From positions 4,860,718 through 4,924,717 of the forward strand of contig OZ017768.1 in the NCBI GenBank assembly GCA_963969345.1: a stretch of DNA of 64,000 bases, read 5' to 3'. Shown piece by piece: positions 54,289-64,000 of this stretch. The notes below the pieces were generated by a model. It was not told the origin of the DNA. It did no database searches and worked only from the letters and a program-made list of their open reading frames with translations. The stretch's first letter is position 1, and the number at the start of each line of letters is the position of its first letter. The translations under genes were made by a program, and so were the position numbers. The DNA is from Turbatrix aceti. Lineage: Eukaryota; Nematoda; Chromadorea; Rhabditida; Panagrolaimidae.

Positions 54289-56554
54289 CTAATTTTTGTT
54301 GGTAGCGGTGATGACAGCGGTGAAATACTTATGATCGCCGACGACGCAGTCCACGGAGACGATCTCAATGACATTATTGCCATTGTCGTCGACGCGATCC
54401 AGGGTTGAGTACCTGCCAAAGCCGACCGGACCGCCGGGGAACATGTCCAGGTCGCCGAAGCCCTGGATGTCGATCTTCCACGTCACGTCGCAGGTCACCG
54501 AGGTGTTCAGGCCGATTGTCAGGAGACGCATCTCGTCGCAGCACTCGAAGACGTTTAACTCGTTGAATGCGTCCTGAAATGAGCAAACAACCGTTTTTTT
54601 GTTCGCGAACGAAGAAAAACGATTTTTAAATTTTGCTCGATAATTCGAACGAATACGAACATTTTGACCGTGTTCGCGAACGAACACGAACAAATATCGA
54701 ACAATTTTTTTATAAACGCAGCAAAATTTTGTTTCCCGAAAAAAAATCAAAAAATGGGTATTCCATGATTTTGGATAACAATTTCCTAAAATCATTCATC
54801 GCTGAATTTTATGAATGTTATTTTCCATTTTTTTGTAAAATGACATCAATTTTGACACTATTTTCCTAATTTCATCTAAATTTTTGTTCGTTTCATCTAC
54901 TTGAAAATTTTTTTAAATGCGTTTGCGAACAAATAAATTTCAGAAAAATGCGTTCGCGAACAAATAAATTTTAGAAAAATGCTTTCGCGAACAAATAAAT
55001 TTTAGAGAAATCTGTTAGCGAACGAAAATGAATAGAAAAAATATAATTTGTTCGTGAACTAACGCGAACGTTCACAAAACTCACAATAGAACACTCCGTG
55101 ACAAAGTTGAACTCGACCCGTGCCAAATAGTCAACCCGCCGTAGGAGAGCATTGACGAACCCCGTCGTGAGCCACTTCGTGCCACAGAAGTTTTTGGAGC
55201 CGAGAGCGACATCTGCCGGAATGTCCCGAAAGACGAGCGCGCTAATCTGTGGGAACTTCTTTACGAGATTTCCAGTCAACACCTGGCGCTGGAACCAGTC
55301 CAGCAGAGGGCCGCTGAGCTCGACTTCGACGCGACGGGGTACGAGTTTCACGACTAACATTCCATTCAGAAAATCGCCAAATTTGTTCTTGTTGGGGTTC
55401 GCGATGATGCTGAGCGTCTCGATAAAGTACCGGGTTACGATTCCAGGCTCTTCATTTGGTAGCGGGGGAATGGTGAGGAAAATCTCCTCCGGCAGTCGGA
55501 GATAGCCGGAAATCTTCGGTAGCACCGCCAAGTAGAAACAGGCCGGGAAAAAGCCTCTTCCGGCGACGGCACCAGGTGCCCTGGCGATTTCGAGAGACTG
55601 AAGCTCTGGAAAATAGCAAAAATTGCCAGACCCTTGGAAAACCAAATAAAGCAAACCGTTGACGCTCTTCGACTTGAAGAAAGCGACCGCTGAGCACTCG
55701 GGAATGCCCTTGGCGCTCTCGACGATGATCACGGATCGAAGGACGGCGTACAACTTTTTGCGCTGTGTAGGAGTCAGGTTGACCGTCGATTTGCAGAGTT
55801 CTTTGCCTAACACCTGAAATATGGGTTTGAGACAGAGATAGGGTGAATAATAGATTTATTATTCGTAAACGAATATGAACATTTTTCAAAATTTGCTCAC
55901 AAAGACAAACGAACATGAACAACTTTGTCCACGTTCGCAAACGAATACAAACAAACATCAAACATTCAATTTTTACCATTTAGGTAAATTTTTGGTATCA
56001 TCTACCTGTACGCACAAAATTTGGCCTAAATGGTAAAAATTGAATGTTTGATGTTTGTGTTTTTTTAATCAAAAAACAGCGTTTTTGACTTCATTTTTCG
56101 AAACAGAACCCAAATTCGCGTCCTATTTTGTACGCTTTATATGTTCGAAAAATTTAGAAATGTTAGAGAACAAAAATGAACAACGAATTTATAAAAATTG
56201 TGTTCATGAACGAACATGAACAATAAATTTTGAATTCGTTCGAGACTGGTCGAGAAATTCAAATAAAGAACTCACATCGTAGACAGTGATGATCTCAGAA
56301 TTAATAGAAGTGCGCTCGATGCGAAACGTGAAATCGCGGAGAAAAGGATCGTAGACCGAAAGCGACCGCTTCAGCAGCGCATCATAGTTCCCCTTTTTGA
56401 GCAGAATGATGAGGGGCTTTATCTGAAAAAAAACATACAATCGATTTTGATTTTGTGATTTATGATTCGTCAAAAAGATGCCGAAACTCACTCCAGGCAT
56501 GCTAGCGTAAACGTGGGAGAACGGCCTGATGTTGGATATATCTGTCTCGGTCAT
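54289..56554 (-). CDS. Hypothetical protein, 407 residues
   Basis: Exons 56554-56492, 56422-56276, 55813-55085 and 54573-54289 join in phase. There is no signal peptide or membrane helix at the start (MTETDISNIRPF). The body is a mixed alpha/beta sequence with SGNFCYFPELQSLEIARAP and WLTTGFVNALLRRVDYL. The last exon has paired Cys (FECCDEM, SVDCVVGDH) and Gly-rich loops (DMFPGGPVGFGRY). The layout brings to mind the leucine-rich or F-box-associated regions found in worm-specific expansions, but I see no F-box and cannot assign it. Introns 2 and 3 each hold a GTTCGCGAAC-type repeat, which shows the repeats are spliced out of otherwise intact genes. Confidence 0.75.
54593..55078. repeat. GTTCGCGAAC-type dispersed repeat, copy 7
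   Basis: In intron 3 of the hypothetical gene. The left end has TTGTTCGCGAACGAAG and GTGTTCGCGAACGAACACG. The right end has a three-fold tandem of about 37 bp (CGTTCGCGAACAAATAAATT, at 54915-55010). Confidence 0.75.
55855..56235. repeat. GTTCGCGAAC-type dispersed repeat, copy 8
   Basis: In intron 2 of the same gene. ATTCGTAAACGAATATGAAC at the left and GTTCATGAACGAACATGAAC at the right; the core has an inverted TTTTACCATTTAGG / CCTAAATGGTAAAA pair around 55975-56040. Confidence 0.7.
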
Positions 56555-57116
56555 TTCGATAATTGGAAAGCAAACAGCCGGGTAGCAGGATGGATTGTTG
56601 ACAAGATTCTAGGTGATTTGGTCGGAGACTCGGAGGTGGCTCGCTGTTCGCCGTTCACAGAAAAGATAAACGCGGTCTGATCGCTTCGTCCAGGCTGGGT
56701 AGGGTAAATCAATGAAGAGGTCAGAGTGAATGAATGATTGCTGCCATGCACAGAGGCCCTCGCGATGTTTTTGGTCGGTACTTGAAGGCACACCGCGGAC
56801 GCGCAGCAGTTTTTGTTGGGCCCTCGTTGTGAGACCATTTCGCGCGTTTTACTTGATTTCGAACATTTTGCAAAATTCTTTCGTTTTTTTTTGGTTTTGC
56901 CTTCTGTTTTTGGTTCCGGTTTTAAATTTTGTTTGTTGCAATTTTTCTCGTTCTTGAAAATTTGACAAACGTTTATCGTTTTTGGTCTTTTTTAAAAGTT
57001 TTTTTTTCTTTTTACCCCAATTTTTGATTTTTTGTTCGTAAACCATCCAAAAAAAACCCATTATTTTTTATTTCAACGTTCTTAACAAAAAAAAACATGT
57101 TTACACCAAATCCAAA
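56555..57116. other. Spacer and probable promoter of the hypothetical gene
   Basis: T-rich on the right side (56880-57060). No gene seen. Confidence 0.4.
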
Positions 57117-58038
57117 TCATTTCCGTTTGTGTTTTCGGCATTTGTCGGGAGGAAGGAACGTGGCGCCGAACTTGGGATCCTAAAGAATAATTACGGATAT
57201 GAGAGCCAGAAATGGTGTAGACGCTAAAAACCAACCTCAAACCCATCCCCTAAAATCCTGGAAGCCAGACGCACGGCAAGTGCAGCGGCAAAGTGTCGGC
57301 GCTCCTTTTGCGCTGCCGTCAGCGTTGCCTGGATCTCTTGTCTTTGCTTGTTTTCCTCTTCCTCCGCGTTGTCCTCGTCTCCGGCACGCGCGATGGCGAC
57401 GCCTTCCTTCTTTTTTTTAGGCTTTTTGGGTCGTAGCACCTTGCCTTTGCCTTTGCCCTTGCCAACGGCGACACCGGCACCGACACCGGCCGCAGGTGCA
57501 GCACCGGGCTCACCTGCTGGGGCCTCACCTTCGTCACCAACGGTTTCTTCGCCGCCTTCTGCCGCATCTCCGGCACCAGCGCCGGCGGTAGCGATAGCTT
57601 CTTTTTGGTCACCTCCAGGCTGCTGCTGCTGGTCGTCGCTGCTTGCGGATCCATCGCCCTCCTCTTCCTCGCCTTCTTCTTCGTCTTCTCGTTCGTCCTC
57701 CTTTCTCTTGTCTTTTTCCTTCTTTTTCTTGTCCTTCTTCTTTTTGTCCTTCTTCTTCTTATCCTTCTTTTTCTTATCTTTTTTCTTCTTATCCTTATTT
57801 TTGTCCTTCTTTTTATCATTTTTTTTCTTATCCTTCGTCTTCTTTTCCTTCTGCTTCTTCCGCGCGTTCTTCTGCTTCTGCTTTTTCGTCGCTTTCAACT
57901 TCGTGCGTTTTTTGACTTTTGCTTCTGAAACGGGCGAACAGATAATTTTTAGGCCTAAACTCACTTTTTTCACTTACTTTTCATGGAGGGCTTTTTGGCC
58001 GCCTTGCCGCCGCCCTTGGCGGCTGCCATCTTCCCCAT
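57117..58038 (-). CDS. Lysine-rich low-complexity protein
   Basis: Exons 58038-57978, 57924-57236 and 57179-57117 join in phase to 270 residues. The N-terminus is small and basic (GGGKAAKKPSM). A pure Lys/Asp block follows with repeated KKKDK units, then an acidic run, a Gln/Ala/Gly/Glu linker, a basic KPKKKKEG motif, and a folded-looking end (AALAVRLASRILGDGFE, then DPKFGATFLPP) closing with KCRKHKRK. Nuclear or nucleolar location is likely from composition (inference). An ATG three codons downstream is an alternative start. The spliced exon 3 is supported because it replaces a three-codon run-on with a compact conserved-looking end. No function assigned. Confidence 0.7.
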
Positions 58039-58438
58039 AGCGACGAGTAATGAAAACTGAGCTCATTTTATTTTTACAGTCGCGTGAAATCGTTTGTGAT
58101 TTCAAATTTATCATAAAACGATTTTTGCAGTTTGCGATGCTCTTGGAGCGAAAATAAAGTTTTCGTTTTTTTTCGTTTCGAGACTTTATTTTTTTTAGTA
58201 CATTTCAAACACAATACAATACAATAAATAAGTAAATACCGGTTCAAAGATTCTGGGTTGTAACCAAAATCAAAGGCTGAGTTTCTCAGGTGAACAACGT
58301 ATAAAAATTAATTACAAATTTGGGTTTCTAAAAAAATGTCAGATCGGACCACGTCAAGCGAAGAAAATAATATAAGTGCCGATCGTTGGGGTGAAAGTCC
58401 TCGGGGCGGCAGAAGTGATGGCAAGGGCAGGTGACTAG
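58039..58438. other. Gap between the GnRH-receptor-like gene and the lysine-rich gene
   Basis: Both neighbours are on the minus strand. AATAAA (minus) lies at 58185-58190, and an acceptor-like GCTCAG lies near 58056, about 130 nt further on. This is the spacing seen in worm operons, but evidence is slight. Confidence 0.35.
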
Positions 58439-61161
58439 TCAAGAGCAGAGCCAGTGCGGCCGGAAGCCGTAGATGAAGGGATTGACGACGGTGTTGAGGA
58501 TGTAAAAAATGCGAAGGACCTCAGCATGCGTGCTGATGGCGATCTGGATATCCGCGTTGAAAAAGGTAGCGAGTGCGAGGATGTTATACGGCATCCAGCA
58601 GATGAGATAGGCGGCAATCACCTGCACACTCGTATGGAACATCTTGGAACGCATTTCGATACGCCATGCGGGAACGGTGCCTGGAAGCTCTAAAAATAGA
58701 TCGAGGGGGTGAAGTGCAGATTAGCGGATTTTGCAGCACACCAATTGAGGCAAGCGTGGATCGTAAAATTATTTTTGAAATTTGAAATTAAAAATCTTGA
58801 AATTACATTTTTTTTAATTCTAATTTCAAGATTTTTTCGACGTCGGAGATTTTTTTTAATAGTGCGAAACTCATTAAAAAGACCTCTAAGAAAACACTCA
58901 TTTTCGAGATTCCGTTTTAATAAGCTTAATAAGTTTTTGTTTGCAAAAACGACTGTTCACGCTTGCTTCCTCAATTGTGTGTTGGAAGTAATTAGTTGGG
59001 GTAGGGGTAAGATTTGTCTCGAACAAGGAATAATTAACAAATGTCAACTCAAAAATCAGTAGAATCTGGGTGTGCAACGAAAGAACAGTCAGTGACGACT
59101 TACCTGGCCTAATGACTCCATTGGACACCGGAAGCGGAGTCGCCGAATGGCTGCTGGCGTTGTTCCACAAGTGGCACCTAAAAAAATTCTTATCGACGTA
59201 AAATAACTTTCTCTGGCAAACGAACTGTTCAGTGGAGTCGTATTCGGAGTTTGATAGCTTCACAATTTTTGGCGATAGATTGGTAACGGAATACGGCCGG
59301 AGAGAGTACCAAAACAGGTAGACGACAATGTAGAAGTACGCGAAAAAGAGAAGGCAGAAAGGGATCCAAAAAACGGTGAGCAGGTGGAAAAGTATAAAGG
59401 CTCGCTCAAGGGGGTACGACTCGATCTCCAGTGCTCCATTATTCTTCTCGAAACTCAAAGCCCGTTCGTAGTGCCAAACTGTGGTGCATTGACTGAAGTT
59501 TTCGCCGTTGAAGGTTGTCCAGGCTAAGAATTGCGGCAGCGAGAAGATCGCTGATGCAACGTACGAAACCAGGATCAGACGCTAAAAAATGATGCATAAC
59601 TGTTTCTGTGCTCTTTGATTTTTCCGCTGCAAACGCACCTTTACAAAGATAAGTTGACTGGCTCCATTGGTGTAGACCTTGCCATTCTTCTCGATGTGCA
59701 TCAACCGATAAACCGTTCTCACGCGGTCTATTGCGATGCTGACGATGGCATACGACATGAGGTGGGATGAAAATAACCTAAAATGAAAATGTGTTTGCTT
59801 GTATCATTACTTTGCCTTGTCCCCCGCCGCCCGCATCTGGGAATCTCATGCCCTTTAGCTGGTCCCCGTCCTTTAGCTGGAGCACGTTCATTGGTTTTTA
59901 GGATTACGAAACACAATAAGCAAAGCATAAAAAATAAAGTGGCCTTGCTTGTTTTTTTCGGATTATCCCCGCATAATTTCCGTGTTACTTCGAGCCGCTG
60001 GAAAAGTGCACCAAATTAGCTCTCCAGGGACAGGAGTACGGTACCGCCATCAGGCATGCACCCCCTGGACCACCCCCGACGTTGCATGTGGTCTGGGCGT
60101 GAAACTCGCAACCCCTATTCAAATAAGGGTGTGCTGTTCTTTTTTATCGCTAAATCAACAGACCAAAGCCGCTCCCGACGCTTAATTGGATTCGTTAGAA
60201 AGACGCGGCTGCAAAGTATCTCTTCCGGCACCAAGAAATAACAATGCGCTCAAAAAACATCTACATGCATGCTAAAAGTGCTCTGGAACTTTTCAGGCTC
60301 TCTGGAACTCGTGTTTTTGCAAGACGAGCTTATCAGTGACGTCTTCGGTCGGGGCTTGGTCATACTTGATGCCTCAGGTACAGCGCAAAGCAGGCAATTT
60401 GAAGCCGAGTCTCACGAGGACTGCTTGCACGCATGCATGCTTGTGCAACATTTTTTTTCCTTTTTTTCATGTTATATTTGCTTATTCTGTTTCTTTTGAC
60501 AGGCGTTCTTCGTTCGGCGGATGAATAATTCAAAATCCCAATCCAATTTAAATATTCGTCCAAACAGATTCCCGTTTTTGAAAATATTGGAATGCCGAAA
60601 AAAAGACGTCAACTTCGTTCGGCACCGGGGCATGATTGAACTTTGTCCGCCCGACATTGTCATTTACCCATTTTTAAAACGGCAACAAACAAGATTTTAC
60701 GTGCAAACAAGATTTTTACGTCAAAGCCAGTGAAGGTTAATTCCAGCTTGACATTTCGCCAACAAAAAACTTTTGTATCTCCTCCCGCACCCTGCAACCC
60801 CCTCTACTCACCACGAGTACTGCACGATTTTGCACAGTGCTTCACCGTAGTACCACTGATACGATATCAGCCAGATGAGCTTGGACGGGCAGTAGCAGAG
60901 GATAAGGATCAGGTCGACGAGTGTGAGCTGGATCTTGAGCCAGAGAAAGGTGGACCGAGCGCCTTCCTGCTTGTTCCGATTGACGACCTTCCCTGACGTC
61001 CAGCACTTGACCAGCTTGTGCAGCACGAATCCGTTGAGGGGCAGCCCAAAGAGGAGGAGGAACACCAGCACCGCCATCTCGATGTAATCTGTCGTGAGCA
61101 GCGTTGGCGCTGCGATGTTGCCGTTCTCATCCAGGGAGAATGGTGATTGTTCATCGTCCAT
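58439..61161 (-). CDS. GPCR of the GnRH/AKH-receptor-like group
   Basis: A cell-surface peptide receptor. Exons 61161-60812, 59777-59639, 59581-59104 and 58689-58439 join in phase to 405 residues. TM1 has GLPLN, TM2 LTLVDLILILCYCPSKLIW, TM3 ends SIAIDRVRTVY, ECL2 has WTTFNGENFSQCTTVW, TM6 has CWMPYN and TM7 NPFIYGF. The SIAIDR end of TM3 and the PQFLAWTTF...QCTTVW loop are characteristic of the gonadotropin-releasing-hormone/adipokinetic-hormone receptor group as found in nematode gnrr proteins. The third inner loop is long (about 90 residues). A TTCCAG acceptor touches the ATG, so either a spliced leader joins there or a further upstream coding exon exists. Intron 1 is 1034 nt. Confidence 0.83.
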
Positions 61162-61164
61162 CTG

Positions 61165-64000
61165 GAAAAAAGAGGGGTTCAGTGTCTCGAACACTAACAT
61201 GCTCGCGACGGGAAAAAAACTCGACGGAGCCCATGGACATTGCGTAGGGCATCCAGTCTGAACTTCGAGGACATCGACGACCAGGAAGTGGTCAGTCAAG
61301 CGTAAACTTGCTGCCAAAGGGCACAGAAACATGCCGAAACTCGAGAAAGGTCGGAGTCTCACATTCATTGTTCGAGGCTGTTTTAAGTGCAACAAAAGTG
61401 GGTCTGGACCCAGCCAAAAAAAACACAACATCAATGCTGGTGGGAAAGTCTCTCGATCTCGACCTTTGTAGACAAACATCAAGAACATCAAGATTACAAC
61501 CACGTGCCAAGCAGCCAGGCAGCCAAGTATACGGTGAACGCATCCATCTCAATTTTACTAACAGTAGAATACGTGCCCTCGTCTCATGACAAGCTGCCAG
61601 AGGGTTAAAGGCCGACACTAACGCCGCCGACGCCGGCGAATGTGTGTGGCAAGTTCGAGGGCAAAAGCCAGCCTTCTTCGGAGCGTTCGCCTGCCGGCCA
61701 CCCGCAGCGAGCGACCGTAAGCACAGGCCTGCAACGTGGGGAGAAATCTGTCAAGAGACAGAGACGTGAGACATCCCTCACGTCACCAAAACCGCCTGTT
61801 CTGGAGTGCTTGTCACGTATTCTGGTCCTTATGACACAAGTGAGGATGTCCAAGAGTCACGCACTCGAACGAGATCAAATGGACGCTGGATTTGCAACCC
61901 GTAACCCCTCTGGCGAAAGAAAGCAGCGTTCTTTTGTGCTCGCGAGCTCCGAACGCGTGCGCAAACAGTAACGAATGTAATACAAAAAAGTGGCTGACAT
62001 GAGTGGGGGAGCGAGGGAGGTTAGTCGCCCCATAGGTGCTCACAAAAACAAACTAAACCTGGGCTGAAGGCTGGGGCCAGGTTGGGAGTTACATCAGAGT
62101 ACCGACAGATATTTGAGTACGGGTGAGGAGGTGAATAAAAAAACACGAGAACTACATACCTGAGGGCAGGCATAAAATATGTAAAGATCGGCGCCATTCT
62201 GTTGGAAGGGAAAAAAGCATACATAAGTCATTATGGGTTTGCTACTCGGGCTGCTCCGACGTGCTTGTGTATTCTGCTCCGAGGTAGACAACAAGGATAT
62301 CCATCAGAGCTCCTGATTACAAGACATCAATCTACGGTCCTGATGGTCGTCGTCTCATGTGCCATGTGACAGAACAATGAAAAACGCTAAGCCGTTAATC
62401 AAAAATCCTTCCTGTCCTTCTGATTAGCCCGCCTTGGGACTCAGACTTGGAAGGATGTCAACGGAGGTCAATGAAGACAAAAAGAGATTTTATGTTCTAA
62501 ACAAACAAAAAATGTTTCACGTCGGTCGTTTTTTTCACGTCTGGCTTTCACGGCGGCCGACGGTGCCCTGGCGCGTCGAGTGCCTTCTTCTTCTACGTTT
62601 ACGCTTCACGTGCTTCTTCGGCCAACTTGGCACGTATGTTTCTAGCTCGGTGCTGACTATGCTGACAAAACACAAAAAGCAGAAAGTATCATGAAAAGAG
62701 ATACCAAAGTATTTATACCAGATTAGAGCTATAAATCTGTCCAAAGTTCTTGAATGGTTAAAAAAGTTGGGGGTCACGAAAAAGAAGAATGCCTCAGTTT
62801 CGGGCTGCAATGTGCTGCAAATTTTAAAAAAGGGAACAACGCTTTGTTCCTTCCCGCGTAAAGCCCTTGACTTCCCGATGCAATTACGAGAGTTAATTTA
62901 ATTGACACGTTTTTTTTGCTGGTCGCACGACGTTTGTGTCTTGCTTACAACACAGCTAGGACTAAAACTAGGCTCATCCCATCCCAGAATACACCTGGCT
63001 AATTCATCACGAAAACCGATACCCCAGAAAATCCTGATACGGACCCGTAAAACAAAAAAATATACTGTCGTGCCAGACCCCCGCAGGAAGTGGTTCATTG
63101 TTCGTTCCTCATGTCAGGACAATGAAATTTGAACCCATCCTTTTTGTTTCCAAACACAAAAAAGAAGGTTAATTTTGAACCTTTTATCCTCAAAAAAATA
63201 GGTGCATCGGTTAGAAAAAAACACAAGCATCCCTCAACAATCACGAACGCTGTCTCGAAGGGCAAACAAAAAAGACACGGTACCGTGGAAGTGAGATTAT
63301 CAGCCTCTCGTGCCCCTCTGGAAACGGTGAGTGGTGAATTAATAAACGAAATGAACACCAGAACAGGCTGAAACCGGAAGCCCCCAACCTGGCCAGGCAC
63401 GGAGCCAATGCTGCCACCTACTATACGAATTTCCACTAATAGCACATTTGGAGCCAAAAACAAGAGATTAAGCTCCAGAGTTCAATTTTGCATGAAAGGA
63501 AAACAATGAGGAAGGTACAAAATTCAAATGGGTTCGGAAAAGGGAAAGTAACAAAGTTACGCAATTCTACGTACATCAAAACACGTACGTAACTGAGAAA
63601 TTGGGACGAAAAACATCTGGTCAAAGTTGATCAAGTACCAAAAAAGATCAAACATGTGTAAAACTTGTTTGATGGATGACATCCGAAAGTCTCAATCATT
63701 TGAAAAGAGGGGCACGAGGGATGCACCTGGATTCACCTGAAGGAGACAAATTGTTCACATCACGTGCCTTCAATATGTGTTGCTTTGAAGAGGAAGTTAA
63801 ACCTTGCCAAGTTGTCGTAGTCCAGATGTTCATGCTACTCGCACACCGCAGAAACAGAGATTGCATGTATTTACAGACCTCAAATCAAAATGGCTTGAGC
63901 CAATATTAATTAATGTGGATTCTAAAAACATACAAAAAGCGTGCTTTGTGAAAACAATTTTAGTGACCAAATCTGTCGATCACTTCCCAAGTCGATCGAA
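61165..64000. other. Right-end region upstream of the GnRH-receptor-like gene
   Basis: No exon I can support on either strand. Mixed composition with no long repeats. It may hold the outron or 5' exons of the receptor gene. Confidence 0.4.

Noticed and set aside
59155..59190. Possible 30-nt intron in the third inner loop of the GnRH-receptor-like gene
   Set aside because: The donor is weak and the length too short; the longer loop stays in frame.

Overview
This window is nuclear DNA from a nematode. The evidence is a cuticle collagen with the nematode N-terminal domain, short GT-AG introns (many 46-56 nt), 3' splice acceptors sitting just upstream of many start codons with no upstream donor (as expected for spliced-leader trans-splicing), and protein families typical of worms (UGT expansion, a COSA-1-like cyclin, nematode-style peptide GPCRs). 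Coding exons are fairly GC-rich and favour G/C at third positions. Introns and spacers are A/T-rich and full of dispersed repeats. I cannot fix the species.

Layout, left to right: a peptide-type GPCR (5' exons off the window) with a frameshifted partial copy behind it; a six-exon serine carboxypeptidase; then, on the minus strand, a cuticle collagen, a QSOX sulfhydryl oxidase and an XPG-family repair nuclease whose introns hold large inserted elements and a possible nested plus-strand gene. Next on the plus strand come a short membrane protein with a phosphatase-inhibitor-2-like motif and a UDP-glycosyltransferase, converging on an eight-exon secreted or membrane-anchored protein of unknown family. 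Broken copies of the last two follow. WDR70/GAD-1 (minus) and VPS52 (plus) are divergent. VPS52 converges on a CNTD1/COSA-1-like cyclin (minus). A short-chain dehydrogenase and, after a 4.7 kb gene-poor stretch, a synaptotagmin-like protein follow on the plus strand. A two-exon neuropeptide precursor missed by simple ORF calling lies on the minus strand. The right end has a secreted-type unknown, a lysine-rich nuclear-type protein and a GnRH/AKH-receptor-like GPCR, all minus strand.

The genes do not form one pathway. Recurrent themes are secretory-pathway biology (QSOX, collagen, carboxypeptidase, VPS52, UGT), neuropeptide signalling (two GPCRs, one peptide precursor, one synaptotagmin) and DNA repair or meiosis (XPG, COSA-1-like). 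The most unusual structures are the intron-enriched GTTCGCGAAC repeat family, two long-armed inverted repeats of about 1 kb, a chain of tiny splice-site-bounded exons inside an XPG intron, a nested membrane-protein ORF inside a VPS52 intron, and the new neuropeptide gene.
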